From assembly GCA_002633005.1 (NCBI GenBank), contig NMRA01000369.1:275881-339880 (forward strand): a DNA stretch of 64,000 nucleotides, given 5' to 3'. A program made the position numbers and the translations under genes. Positions within the stretch are counted from its first letter, which is position 1, and each line of letters opens with the position of its first letter. This stretch comes from Phoronis australis (taxonomy: Eukaryota > Phoronida > Phoronidae). Positions 13,201-23,921 of the stretch are shown here, piece by piece. The notes under the pieces were generated by a model. That model saw nothing but the letters and a program-made list of their open reading frames with translations. It was not told the origin of the DNA and searched no databases.

Positions 13201-13634
13201 GCGACTCGAGACCAGCTCAATAGGTGGCGGCTTTGGTCCAGTCTGTGCCGACGGCTATGGGGTCTCCTACATCATTGTGGGAGAAGATGTTGGTAAGGAA
13301 TAAGTGACACTAAAAATATATTTTTATCATTCTATTCTTAATAGTATTTTGAAAGACAATAATTGCACAAGAATTGAATCACCCTTTCTGCGATGTTTTC
13401 TGAAGTCGGTCAACCTTTTACATATTTCTAGAATTCCCCATAATGTTGAATTAGAATGTTAGTATTTAATTTTCGTTTAATCTCAACTTCCTCATGATAG
13501 TTTGCTTTGGTTTTCTAATAGTTAACTTCCACGTCACTAGTCGGCACCACAGTGGCCGGGTCAGTGCCACACGCTTCGGTGCAGAAATAGTCCAGGCTAT
13601 GAGGGATATGAGACAACTCTTTACCAGTGAGTGA
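1291..13634 (+). CDS. CPT1: carnitine O-palmitoyltransferase 1 (CPT1), C-terminal exons
   Basis: CPT1 transfers long-chain acyl groups from CoA to carnitine at the outer mitochondrial membrane, the controlled entry step of mitochondrial fatty acid oxidation. Coding exons are 1291-1377, 2524-2639, 3650-3714, 4195-4293, 4841-4890, then 5997-6081 or 8087-8180, then 9284-9393, 9738-9804, 11110-11270, 12529-12778, 13139-13292 and 13522-13634 (TGA at 13632). All junctions are GT/AG and in phase; with the second alternative they give 454 residues. Family landmarks in order: TCRIPG, LAALTSLERTHWA, WFDKS...EHASAD (catalytic His), LALQLA-like MALQLAFYRD, EGRTETIRPVSEHS, the LSTSQTP signature and GGGFGPV-DGYGVSYIIVGED. 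STSQ and GGGFGPV favour CPT1 over CPT2, CROT or CRAT. The N-terminal regulatory and membrane part lies outside the window. Which vertebrate isoform it matches cannot be decided. Confidence 0.93.
3180..3450 (+). repeat. dispersed repeat copy, intronic
   Basis: About 200 bases resemble 19180-19400. Shared features in order are a TAGTCCTTacTttga/TAGTCCTTGTACTGA block, a cAACAAAAgCATCAAAAC block, CAAGAATA, TTGaCCAAC-CTaAAATT and AAAATGGTGCATG. Orientation is the same. Family unknown. Confidence 0.4.
5158..5244 (-). repeat. tRNA-derived SINE or tRNA pseudogene
   Basis: On the minus strand there is a box A-like TAGCTTAGGCACC (5236 to 5224) and, about 40 bases later, a box B-like GGTTTGATTCCG (5184 to 5173), the spacing of an internal RNA polymerase III promoter. 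The flanking ends do not form a convincing acceptor stem, so a functional tRNA is unlikely and a tRNA-derived SINE head or pseudogene is preferred. Confidence 0.35.
5810..5923 (+). repeat. perfect 57-bp tandem duplication
   Basis: The 57-base unit beginning AATCATTCGATTTG at 5810 is repeated exactly at 5867-5923. It lies in the CPT1 intron and ends 73 bases before alternative exon A. The lack of any mismatch points to a recent event. Confidence 0.95.
5997..6081 (+). CDS. CPT1: CPT1 alternative catalytic exon A
   Basis: This 85-base exon follows a good acceptor (ttttccag) and ends at a GTAGGT donor. It completes a split AG-N codon from exon 4841-4890 and ends on a codon boundary. It encodes 28 residues beginning WFDVCATLVLF and ending EHATADAP, aligning without gaps with the exon at 8087-8180 (13 of 28 identical by my count). 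The Glu-His pair of the acyltransferase active site is present. The ADAP ending is closer to vertebrate CPT1 than that of the other copy, while WFDV and the glycine-rich centre are less typical. It is probably spliced as a mutually exclusive alternative. A perfect 57-bp tandem duplication lies just upstream. Confidence 0.82.
6170..6660 (-). repeat. dispersed repeat copy, inverted
   Basis: Read on the minus strand, this resembles the family at 180-480 and 61590-61890, most clearly around GAATTCGTTACTGTTTGAG-like sequence (ACAATTCGTTACTG then TTTGAGATCAGG) and the TTGTCA block. It lies in the intron between the two alternative CPT1 exons. Similarity was judged by eye and is diverged. Confidence 0.3.
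8087..8180 (+). CDS. CPT1: CPT1 alternative catalytic exon B
   Basis: This 94-base exon starts after atttag and ends at a strong GTATGT donor. It has the same incoming phase (two bases of the codon already used) and outgoing phase (codon boundary) as exon A. It encodes RSCRWFDKSLSLIVF...EHASADAT, close to the canonical CPT1 WFDKS block with the catalytic histidine. It is three codons longer than A, the extra residues lying before WFD. If it followed exon A in one transcript it would be read in the wrong frame and reach TGA after five codons, so joint inclusion should be non-productive. The acceptor polypyrimidine tract is weak, which fits regulated splicing. Confidence 0.87.
8411..8473. repeat. 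short inverted repeat (16-bp arms)
   Basis: AAGCAGTGCTCTTTCT at 8411-8426 pairs with AGAAAGAGCAATGCTT at 8458-8473 with one mismatch, giving a hairpin with a 31-base loop. A second, weaker inverted repeat (GTCGACACCAGG / CCTGGTGTCAAC) lies at about 8639-8729. Both are in the CPT1 intron after exon B and may be parts of a decayed foldback element. Confidence 0.6.
10573..10721. mobile_element. 149-bp MITE with 5-bp target duplication
   Basis: The ends are CAGGGGCAGATCCAGGA and, at the right in reverse complement, CAGTGGCAGATTTACAG. The element is flanked on both sides by the direct repeat GTATA (10568-10572 and 10722-10726). It has no coding capacity. The termini resemble those of hAT-type non-autonomous elements, but that assignment is from general recollection. 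Related elements are at 22382-22541 and, probably, 29706-30696. Confidence 0.75.
10796..10930. repeat. long hairpin / palindromic element in CPT1 intron
   Basis: Bases 10810-10835 (starting CTGGGAATTGGTGACTGACT) are the exact reverse complement of 10889-10914, giving a perfect 26-bp stem. Further partly paired bases continue inward for about 19 positions and outward for some more, leaving a short terminal loop around CATGATCACCAGCAG. No target-site duplication was identified. It could be a foldback MITE or a hairpin RNA precursor. Confidence 0.8.
11350..12300 (+). repeat. degenerate tandem repeat array, intronic
   Basis: Four or five diverged copies of a unit of roughly 150-200 bases recur here. 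Each has a block like TCTCC(T/A)(T/A)(A/G)ACCC...GGATC-T(C/T)(G/A)TGA(A/G)ATTTG, then a -GTG-T or -TGCGTT- block, then (T/C)TGGACAGAT/TTTGGATCAGTC, and ends near AGTGACAATTTT/TGTGGCAATTTT. Copies lie near 11390, 11815, 11990 and 12110. No open reading frame spans it. Confidence 0.5.
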
Positions 13635-16600
13635 AGACACCCATGGATTCCTCTTCACAAAGTCATTAAGGGCATTGCAGTTTTTGTTTTAAGCAGGTGA
13701 TTGCGACTAGTAAAGCAACCATCGTGAATTCTTTATTGGATTGTAATGACTGTCGCAAAATAATATAGATTTTACTGCAGTTGTATTTATTGCTGGGCAA
13801 GCAAGGTGTCATTCTCAAACGTTTAAGTTATAACAGTGCATGAAAAGGTGTGCACAATGCATTATTTTTAGTTTACTTGGCTCTTTAGACCATTTCAGTT
13901 CTCTTATTCTATATTTTTGTTGTATTTTGTTGTACATATAAACGATTAATATCGAGGTGTATCTTTTTCAGAAAAATCAAAATTAGATTTAATATATATT
14001 CATTGACTCGTCAGGTATTAATTTTAATCTATGCACTTGATTTTATGCTTTGAAGACTGTTTACCACATGAATTTCATGCAGTTGTCAGGTCATTGAGCA
14101 AAGGCTTCAGATTTTATTCAAAGTTGAGAATGATTTATGTTCTATCAACAGTTTACATGCGTTTTAATTGATCATTATATGTATTCGGAAATTCAACATA
14201 TTTTTGAATTTGTGACTGTATGTTGTCACATTATTTGTCTCCAATACATGCTTATTGTTGTTTTCGTTTAGTGTATGTATTTCAACTGTTGGTCATTTAA
14301 CAGCCACTTGCACCATGAAGATAATGATAAATAATGATTCATTTTAATATTTGCTCAGTGTTTGTTACAAGTACTTTATTATTCAGTAATACAGAGGTCT
14401 TGCAGAGCATCCAGAATCATAAGGCCTGAAAATGGCCGCTTAAGATTTGCCACGTAATTGAACTAGATTAAGTTGTTTTAAAACTAATCGCATATTTTCC
14501 AGTTATGGATATCCATAAGATGCACCCAATATAAATGTCAGCATTGATTTTGAAATAAAACTCCTCAAAAGTTGACTAGAACCAATGTCATTGAAAAATA
14601 GGTGCATTCACAATACTGTTCTGTTGTTGAAGGAAAAAACAGAGGAAGTCATTGTCCCCTTATTACTTTTTGCTCATGTGAACACAGTAATATTTTGTAG
14701 AAGTGACAAACTGGTGAATCTGGGTAAAAGTACAGTTTCTGGGTCCTTATTCAGACCCTATTCAATCCTTCATATGTCCCACAAAAATGATCACACATGG
14801 ATGATATATACCTCAATCAATTTGTAATTGTTCACTCTTTACTCTTCGGCGAAAATTGTTTCAAATGAATTTAAGCTTTCACTTTCCTAACATTTGCCCA
14901 CAAAGTGGCTATACGTGACTGGCTAGAAATCTGTTGTTAGTGTGCACCAATCTTTCAATGCATTAGCTCCATCAATGACATCTAGAGTTGTAAATTACAA
15001 CTAAAGTACCGTACAAACCTGAATTTCGTTTTTCCCGATATTTATTCAGTTTACAAGGATTCATGGCATCAGTGGGAAAATATGCATGTTAATAAAATAT
15101 CGGAGTTCCCGCTGCGTTACGAGACCAGTACAACAAAATTGTAATTGGGCATAAGTGGCACAGTGAATCATGATGGGATGCGTGTGGTGACTGGGGGGAT
15201 GATGGTTGGCGACAGGAAGGGGGGGGCACCGCCTGGGATGGTGGGTGGCGACTGGANATTGGCCTGCTTGTTGTCATACGGGACAAAAGACTGTACTGGG
15301 CAGTCAACAAAAGAGCCAGATGTTATAGCACATTCAGAACCCCTCACGTCTGGAAAAGTTGCTGAACAACAAAACGCCATCATGTAGAAGGCCGATCAAG
15401 CTGAAACTTGGGGGCTGATCAGTTGAAAGATTGGCCTTTCAAATAAAAACAGAAACTTTAAAATCTAAGACAAAAAGTTTTTCGACCGAAAAAACCCTAA
15501 GCCTATAGTCCAGGGTTTCTTGTGGGCCAAAAAAATTTTTGTCTGCCAATTTCAAAAATTCTTTTTCAGAAACTAAAACCCAACAAGTTTGAGTTTGATC
15601 AGATCATTAATAAGGTCACGCAGCATGATCAAAGTTGAAAAATGTAATTTTTAGGCGTTTTCGCGCTTAAAATTTTTTTACCCCGATTTCAAACCGTCTT
15701 TCTTTATTGGATAGCCCTTTACTTACTGGCTCCAGAAACGTAAGTCACCGCGTCCCCCTGCTTTTTTCTCGGTCTGCCAAGTGTTTGGGAACAACAACTT
15801 TCAAGACAATAAACACGATCAGAATTCTACCAATTTATTTTTCTTGTTTTTCTCATATTCACCTACCAAATTGCACGGGAACAGTAGTTTTCAAAATAAA
15901 CTGGACAGAACTTTGCCAAACTACTGGATAAAAACTTCTTACCAAGATTGTTTGCCTGTTTAGTCAAACTTTTGTTGCCATAAAATGGCATTTTTGTTGA
16001 AGTTTTGTTGGAGTATAATGTGATGTCATTGCCCCTAGCTGCAAGTACGCAGTCACACCTAGCTGCAAGTACGCAGTCACACCTAGCTGCAAGTACGCAG
16101 TCACAACTAGCTGCAAGTACACAGTCACAATGTTGACAATGAGCATCAAGCGACACATGTGGACATTTTACAAGATTTAGCCAAAATTTAAATGATTTCT
16201 GGTTAAAGAGAAATGGATAATTTTTTGTTTTGTTCCCCGAAACATGGAATGTTGACGCCCAGTTTATTTTGAAAACAACTATAAATATTCTTATATATAC
16301 ACCATAACATGTAAAAGACTGGACACAGTTGGTAAACGTTTTTACAGCTTGTGACAACTGTAATTATCTCCCACTGTGGAGCTCAAAACACTTTCATGAC
16401 TTATGGTCACTCCACACCCACTGTAGTCAAACTACTGACCTTTGAACCCAACTATGATCATGCTCTGCCGTGGACTAGAATTAGTGCAGATTCAACAGAT
16501 GGTATCCTATAAACTTGCATTCTGTCTATAAACAGAAACTAGCATGATGAAGACCACTTATCGCTTTCGGTCAATAACAAACCGTCAGTTGTTTTAAAGC

Positions 16601-17710
16601 CCAAAATCCTGACAACTGAAGATCAATTCGGAAAGTGGCCTAAATCAAAAGTAATGTTTTTATGTTGAAAGACTAGCTTATAGTGGCCTTTAATGATGCA
16701 TGTTAGCTTGCTATTTCGAACTAGCAGCACTTACCTTGCCCATTTCATTGTGCTCATCATTTTGTGTTCCAGCTGACCACAGTCAGGACATGGGTTTCAA
16801 ATGAAAATGGCCACTATTCACAATAATCCACTAATAAATAAATACAATGTCAATTCTCACATAAAAATTGTCTTGTTAACAAGATTTCTGATAGCTATTA
16901 ACTAAAATTGTTAACACCAACCCCTATTGCTAAAGCAACACCCTTTAGCTATTTAAGCGAGTCTTAGTCTTAGATACAGAATAGCTTTTGTCGGCACAGA
17001 ATAATGCAAGTGAGCAGGGGTGGTCCATCCACAAGCCAAACAATATCCGCAAATGTGAAAAGTGCCATGAGAGTGAGGAATCTGCATCTGCAAGAGAAGA
17101 ATATCATGCACCAAAATTTTTTTCAGGGGCAGGCCAGAGCTGCGCCCAGACGCAAGTCTAGGTGCCTTCTTAAGATAAATCTTTCATTTAAATAATGGAC
17201 AGAGCAATTGCCCGCTAACCTTTAGCAAAATGGCAGCTATTAATGGCGAAACGTGGGTTGAAGTATAAATCACTGATGAAGCAAATGGTACGAAACAAGG
17301 TACAATGTTCAAGACAAGATGGCTCCTAAACATTTAATTTTAGCAAGCGTGCTATGGTTTTGTTTTGAAATGTGCAGGATGTCGGTATATAGGAAATGAA
17401 TCGAGTAAAGTTGCTTAGTTAACAATCTGGTGAAACATTGCTTGAAAAAAGTTACATATTACATCTGTTACCATAATTACCACATTGAAAGTGGAAAACG
17501 CATTCTTCTCATTGTACATGAAGTGATTTATCTGAGCCAACATTTCACATTTCACATCAGTTGCTTTCGTAACCTATGGCAATGGCATAAGTAACGACAT
17601 AATGTCATTACTTATAATCTGAGCCTCATTTTCTAACAGTAGATTGTTCTTTTACATGACAACCACATACTTTAGCAACCTGTTGGATCATCAGCCTAGT
17701 CACAGTGACC
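13635..17710. other. CPT1 3' flank and intergenic DNA
   Basis: After the CPT1 stop codon the first clear poly(A) signal is AATAAA at 14554-14559, a possible transcript end. The rest, up to the last VAMP4 exon on the other strand, shows no gene I can support. It includes a G-rich stretch at about 15190-15255 with one ambiguous base (15257) and a 24-bp minisatellite at 16035-16130. Confidence 0.5.
16035..16130. repeat. 24-bp minisatellite, four copies
   Basis: The unit CTAGCTGCAAGTACGCAGTC plus ACAC occurs four times with few substitutions in the last two copies. Because 24 is a multiple of three, one minus-strand frame repeats an eight-residue pattern with CDCVLAA, but the surrounding frame has no family match and is taken as chance. 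Confidence 0.92.
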
Positions 17711-20700
17711 TCAGTTTCCCTTTTTCTTCGTAACCTCCACTATTATTGGAACTGAAATGAACATCACCAAAAATTCACTTGTAATCACAGCCTACCAAAT
17801 TTCTTGCACACTTGCAATGTTGCCAAATGTCATTCAGAATCCAGAACAACAGTCTGTTATACCATAAAGGTCATGAGTAAACTAAGTTGTCAGTCTGTAC
17901 ATTTACCCAAATATTGAAAACCATAATGTATTTGGAAGACTGTCTTTTTTAAATGAGACTTTCTTATTTAGTCTCAAAGTGGACGGAACGGTTGCACTTT
18001 TTTAAATACACTTCAGGCCATAAAAATAATATGAAACAAATCTATACTAGCCTTGCTCTTAATACGTTTACAGTATTTCACATGGCAAAAATTGAAAATA
18101 CTAACTGTGGAAACAATAAAGTTGTTACACTTTTGCGTAAAACAAGTTTTGAGGAAGAAAAACTATAAAATTTAATTTTGGATTTGCAATTGAATGAAAC
18201 CTGATTCTGTAATACAAAATTTGTCATAAAATTCATCGCTCTTGTTTATTTTGAAAACAAAGTAAATAAAGCATGTAATTTGAAACAATACAAACAACCT
18301 ATCCCACAAAACTAAGGTTTGCACACGCAGATGTTAATGAGTGCAAAAGCTACCAAATACAACAAACTCTCATTACCATGAACTTACCAATAATTATAAG
18401 CAGGACTGCAGTGATTACTAAACCAATAATGATCCTCATCTGAAAGTAACAAGAACTGTCATTTAATACTGACACACTTTCGACTGAACATGCCAATGAT
18501 AACAATCCTGTTATATACAGCTTTTGTAACGTGAAATGATTGTGATGCAATCTTAAATACTTCAGGGGCCTGTTACTAGAAGAGACTAATTGGATTTTGT
18601 TTTTCGGTGTGTGGAGCACAGCATGGTAACATTGACCTGCTGTATAATACATGTACTTCTCACAATAGGCATTTTGTCTGTTGTGTATATACTTTAAACA
18701 AGATGTTGAAAGCCATAGTAGTAAGATCTGCCTCTAATTCAAAACCTATTACAACTCACTCGACATTGTTTCCACCACATTTCTCGTCGCAAGCCTCGAG
18801 CTCGTATGCGGAAGAGATCAGCACTTCCTGACAAATCCTCTGCAAATACAATGAATGAATGAAGTTTAATGTTGATTCCGCACTTCTGTCAAAATGAGCG
18901 CCACTCCACATTTGCCTGACACCATGTTCTGTCGAGGGGTGGTGACAAGCAATCTACCTGATATAAATGTTTGGTGTGCTAGGTGTTATATTAACGTGAT
19001 ATCAAATTAAAGTTGGAGACGTAAAACAGCACCAATTTCGGATAAAAACTGAGTCAGACCCTTTTTAAGGGTTTCTAACATTGCCGTTAAGTCCAAAATT
19101 TCCCAACATGATGGTGGTTATGACATTGACCATGAATATTTAACAAAGAATTATTTTGGTGCACTGTATCAATTTAAGCTGTATTTTCCCTAGTTTAGCT
19201 GAAAATTGAATTAGGTCTTCTACTGTCTCATAATAGTCCTTACTTTGATAGGATTCTGTTTCGTTCCATTCCCAACAAAACATCAAAACCAACAAGAATA
19301 TGCTTCACACATTACTGCGATTGGCCAACTCTAAAATTCTAAAATGGTGCATGCACACCTTGCAACTTGAATTGGTATCAAAAATGGAAATCCTATTGCA
19401 AGAGCAATACTACGACAGTAAAAGACCTAATTTGATAGTCGCTTTTTAAGCAACACTTACTAGTAGCTGCTAATTAATGATTTTGTCCAGGAAGGAAAAG
19501 GGACAAATGTATCGCTGCTTTGCAAAAAGCGTAAAAGTGACCAAACAGGAGTCGAGACCTCCTGGACTCCCCCTCCAGATCTGCCTCTGATTACATTATG
19601 CAGCTTGGTAAAAAGCAGAATTTTGGCAAATGATCTGCAAAGAAAATGGCCACTTTATCTAGGTTCACGTGCTACATCTGGAGCTAGGCGTGTGACCTTA
19701 ATGCAAAATACTTTTCGGGGAAAGAACAAGGAGCATGATTGTTTTTAAAACAATATGAGTGCCAGGCTTGACTTATTATCTATTTAGATAGTGATTCAAT
19801 TGGGATAAACTATGAAAAATAACGCACAAAAGACACAATGATAAAAGAAAAACATACAATTAAAAATATTCATTTATACAGGAAATTGCCAACAAGGGCA
19901 GACTGTAAGTGAAGTTTAAGAGCACACACCCATGAGCAAAAAATTGAGCATAATGTCTTGAAGTAACCGCACTAATTTGGATACAGGGACATGAGCCTAT
20001 GCATGTGGACATGTGGCAACAAGATGGGTTTTACGGAAATATACAGCGCCCAGGGCTTGGAATTCCCCCCCTTTTAAGAGGATTTCCTATCTTTTGGTTT
20101 CAACTTCTATTTGATTTTTTGTCTCCCTTTTTTGTATCTTATGTATCATTATTTTGGCTTCATTCATGCAACAACATTTAATATTTCAGTTAATTTTTAT
20201 AACAAAAACAAATTCTGTCATACAAGCCTATTTATTTTCCTCCTTTATGTCAATGGTCAATCCAAGGCCTGAGTGCCAAGCACAAGCACAGAGCTCACCT
20301 GACTTTTCATGGAGGTCCTCAAGCCGTTCGCCCCTGTCCATTACCTTGCCGATGTTTTGCTGCATGACCCCCATGACCTCATCCACCTGACCTTGAACTC
20401 TAATGAAAGCACACGGCAAGACAGTTCATTAACAGCAGTCACATTTTTTATGAGAAGACAGATACTATGACTGATTAGAATGTAGATGAAACGAGCATTC
20501 ACATGTTGACTTTCATTCAGGCATTTGACCTGTTTTCTGATCATGATATGTGAACACTATTAATCAGATTCTATGGTTAATATCTCATTTAACAAGGTGT
20601 GTTATGAAAATAATGAAGCTGGGTCCATTGCAGGTCAGTTAACAAATATTAAAAGATTTTCCTGGTGAATAGGAAAATTACCTGAATGAGACATAATTAT

Positions 20701-22276
20701 TAGGCATTTTAAAATATAATGTGGAACAAATTCATGAAATTAAAAAAAAATCAGAATAGTTTTAAGCTACCCTGTTTCAATCTTTACGGCACAGTACATC
20801 TGTGCTTAAGACAATGGTTCCTTGTCACCACAGGTCAATAAACTTGAATTCTGCACTGATTGACTTAGCTGACAAAGCCACCCAGTCCATGTCATAATGT
20901 CATGTTTCCTACCAAGATACTTAGAAGGGCTAGAGTGGTGACTCAACTCTAGTGAGCAGTCACTCACTCACACCTATATAACGATACCCTATGCTGGGTG
21001 AATTAAATGTCTGTACCTTCACCACTGAAATTTCTTGTCTGATAAGAGGCATTAGCTTAATGTATAATTGCAGCAATATCAAGAACAAATTATGATTTTG
21101 TGAAATACAATCTTGTAGATTATAGGTTAGTTCTACAGAAAGATATCATCTCCAACTTCATATTAAATAAAAAATTGTTTACCTAGTAATGGCGTCATTA
21201 TTTAGTCTGGCAGGTCGAGCAGTTGGGCCTTTCAAAAAGAAGTCGTCATCGTCATCATCTTCATCATCAAGAAGTCGTTGCTGTAAGATACAATAACACT
21301 TCGTATTGATAAGTACCATGCCACACAGGTGTCAACAGGCTCAGGTAAAACTCAAAACTACAAATCGCGTGGAAGCTAAAAACTGTTCGTCAACATCAAG
21401 TTCTAGTTTTATAGCCCACTTCACAACTGCCAAATCCCTAAATCAGATATTGAACTAGCTGCGACCGAAGACTGTAGGTCTATTTCAAAATCTTCATTTA
21501 GTAGTTTTTTGAAAACCTTTGAATGTAAGCGACAAAGGGGTTGTCTCCTGGCAATAGAGCCCAAAGAACCAAACATACGTTACTTGTCAACTCAAAATAG
21601 GACAATAGTCACTTATAAAGGTCCTGAATTTTTAGAACCAGTTTAATGCCCGTTATCCAATGTAAAGAACTGGTTCTCAAAATGTGGGAGTCTTGTAAGT
21701 GACTACACAAAACGGAATTTTAATACAGCCAGACAAATTACTTGTGTAGTGATTTGCAGCAAATAAAAACTAAGAATAAGGTTTTTACACTTTACTGGGC
21801 TTTGGGTACAGCACTTTTCCTAGTATCAATTGACTACAGAAACAATATTTCTGTCTCATCAAACATACAAGCATTTGATAAGCAGAGTTACTTTATGTCA
21901 GGGTCAAAACTGCCATAGACACAAATACTAACGTGCGCAGTAGACAAAAATGAAAAAAGTTAAATGTTAGTTTTTAACTGCAACAGTTCTGTGAATACTT
22001 AACAACTCTTCCAATGTTTTTATAGACGTAAGTTTTTAGAACACGACTAGTAAAATATCATGGCTACATGTCTGACTCTTATACAAATAATGCCACTCGT
22101 TTATGCAATTCCATAATAAAAAATTGAACTATGATAACCACACATCAACTGTCAACTTTGTTGCATCCTAGCCATGGCCCTGTAAGTGTACAGCAGGTGA
22201 CTATCACTCGAGGCATGTTACGTACCCTCTCCGCAGATTGTGAACCTTCCCCATATCTGTTGAACTTTGGCGGCAT
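17711..22276 (-). CDS. VAMP4: vesicle-associated membrane protein 4 (VAMP4), R-SNARE
   Basis: VAMP4 is the tail-anchored vesicle SNARE of trans-Golgi/endosome traffic. Exons on the minus strand: 22276-22226 (ATG at 22276), 21280-21183, 20399-20299, 18839-18760, 18439-18388 and 17751-17711 (TGA at 17713). The sum is 423 bases, 140 residues, against 141 in human VAMP4. The start MPPKF matches the family. ERQRLLDDEDDDDDDFFLKG at about residues 16-35 keeps the di-leucine and acidic cluster used for Golgi sorting. The SNARE motif spans about 51-105, with the zero-layer Arg at 72 in VMDRGERL. WWK precedes a membrane segment at about 111-134 and a short TKKKGN lumenal tail. The first five exons are secure; the 41-base last exon is predicted from phase, a good acceptor and the fitting length. 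Confidence 0.9.
19180..19400 (+). repeat. dispersed repeat copy in a VAMP4 intron
   Basis: This resembles 3180-3450 (see that entry), with shared TAGTCCTTac, AACAAAACATCAAAACc and AAAATGGTGCATG blocks in the same order. No coding capacity or clear ends. Confidence 0.4.
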
Positions 22277-22381
22277 GATGCCTAGGTCATACTAAAACTG
22301 ATCTGTAACAAAAACTGACACTTAGAACTGAACGTTGCAGTATGTTGTCAGATTTGTGTTTTGTGACTGTGTATAGGACTC

Positions 22382-22541
22382 CAGGGGTGGATCCGGGATT
22401 TTTTTAAAAAGGGGGTCCGATCAAGGATTTTTATAAAGGGGTCCAAGTTAACAATATGAAAATTCTGGATTCGATAGCACTAAAATCGAGGGAAAAAAGG
22501 AGGGGACCTGACCCCTTGACTCCCTCCTGGATCCACCTATG
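22382..22541. mobile_element. 160-bp MITE next to the VAMP4 start
   Basis: The left end CAGGGGTGGATCCGGG and the right end, CATAGGTGGATCCAGG in reverse complement, form inverted termini. The element is flanked by GACTC on both sides (22377-22381 and 22542-22546). Terminal sequence and a 5-bp duplication match the element at 10573-10721, so they belong to one family. It lies about 105 bases upstream of the VAMP4 start codon and so may sit in or near its promoter. Confidence 0.75.
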
Positions 22542-22704
22542 GACTCAAACTTGATGCTTCAAAAGAGATTTCCGAACATCCGACAGAAATGCAAAAATAT
22601 AGGAAAAAAATTAATGTTAGTACAATAACTATAGGTATGACTGGTTTGTAACATGCCACAACCAAACTCAGTGAGGAGTTCCACGACCATCGTGATACTG
22701 TCTC

Positions 22705-23083
22705 TGTTGCAGCCCAAATTGATGCCTGTGCCAAACTGATTTGGTGCACTTAGTGCCGGCTGGTGAGCCAAACTGATGCCTGCCTTGCACCAAATTAAAG
22801 CTTCAGTGAGTGGTTTATAGATTTTTAACTGTTATCAGAACTGAAATTGATGACAATGAGTTCTCACGTATCCAGGTCACATGGACTAATCACACGGGGA
22901 AGTGTTCTGAGAAACAACTCACCATCCACTATCCAGCACTGATTGTCGTCAATTTCAGTTTCTGATAAACCTATAAACTACTGGCAGTAATTTGGGAACT
23001 TACAGTAGCTTCAGTTTGGTACAGGCATCAGTTTGGATCGCCAACCTTCAGTTTGGCGCAGGCATAAGTTTGGGCTGCAACAT
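22705..23083. repeat. foldback element with arms of about 150 bp
   Basis: The left half, from GCAGCCCAAATTGATGCCTG to GAACTGAAATTGATGACAAT, is an imperfect reverse complement of the right half, from ATTGTCGTCAATTTCAG to AGTTTGGGCTGC. Within each arm CCAAACTGATGCCTG-like motifs recur. There is no open reading frame of note. The structure is that of a foldback or MITE-type transposon. It lies upstream of VAMP4. Confidence 0.8.
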
Positions 23084-23432
23084 CACCTGTCCACGTTGAA
23101 ACAGGCATGAAATTACAAAGAAATCGGTGCAGCGATATTCCTTTATGATTCAGCTCTGTGCCTCTGTGAGTGTAAATGTTACGTACCCGTGGTGGTGAAT
23201 AGAATGATAATTTTACAGCCAGAAGTTTAGATATTAAGCAAAAATTCAGGTCCAGCCAGAGCTACGGTCACAAAGGTACTAATGGCAATGAAAACAGAAA
23301 ACTAAAGACAGAGACAGAGTATACACTTTCGCTTCCTGCTTTTGTCATGGACGGAAGTTGCTTGCTACCTATGTTACAGCGCCACCTATATGGAAAATAA
23401 CCGTAGAGCACAGAGCCAGGTTCCTTTTTTAA

Positions 23433-23921
23433 ATGACCACTCGAAGGTACTCTTCCGTTTCATCCATGCTCAAAACTTTCAATTGGCCCATCCTCCAGGA
23501 AAGACGAGCTCAGAACAAACTATCCCTTCTGTACAAGACTGTACATAACCTGGTTGCTATTCCTCACGCATACCTTCCACTCCTTCAGACCACCAGATCA
23601 CGAAACTCGGCATGTGACCCGGTTACATCCCGCGCATCTTTCCATCTACCATTCTACTCTGGCATAGACTCCCAAAATTCGCCATCTCATCATAAACAAT
23701 AGAAATATTCACAAGTCACATCTTGAACATCACTCTTACACAGTAATCATTTTAAGACCTTTTTATCTTGGCACTAACCAGCACTTCACGAGTCGTTTTA
23801 TCGTTGTTTTTCACAGTTACGTGCACCTCAGTTTTATACTAACAATGCGCCAACAAGTAAGGATCGATACCACGATCGTTTGTTCATTCTTGGAAGACGA
23901 AGAAGAAGAAGAAGAAAATTG
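23433..23921 (+). mobile_element. 5'-truncated LINE fragment with (GAA)n tail
   Basis: The open frame at 23433-23702 contains NKLSLLYKTVHNLVAIP, AYLPLLQTTRSRNS and SFHLPFYSGID, resembling the region after the reverse transcriptase domain in many animal non-LTR retrotransposons (a LYK..N....P..Y......TR......P..R......F pattern). It is followed by about 190 non-coding bases and a GAAGACGAAGAAGAAGAAG tract at 23892-23918, a microsatellite tail as in L2/CR1-like elements. The expected LWNSLP motif is decayed. Clade not determined. Confidence 0.6.

Noticed and set aside
15863-16357. 164-codon minus-strand frame with repeated CDCVLAA units
   Set aside because: The repeats come from a 24-bp minisatellite and the flanking residues resemble nothing; no splice or start context.
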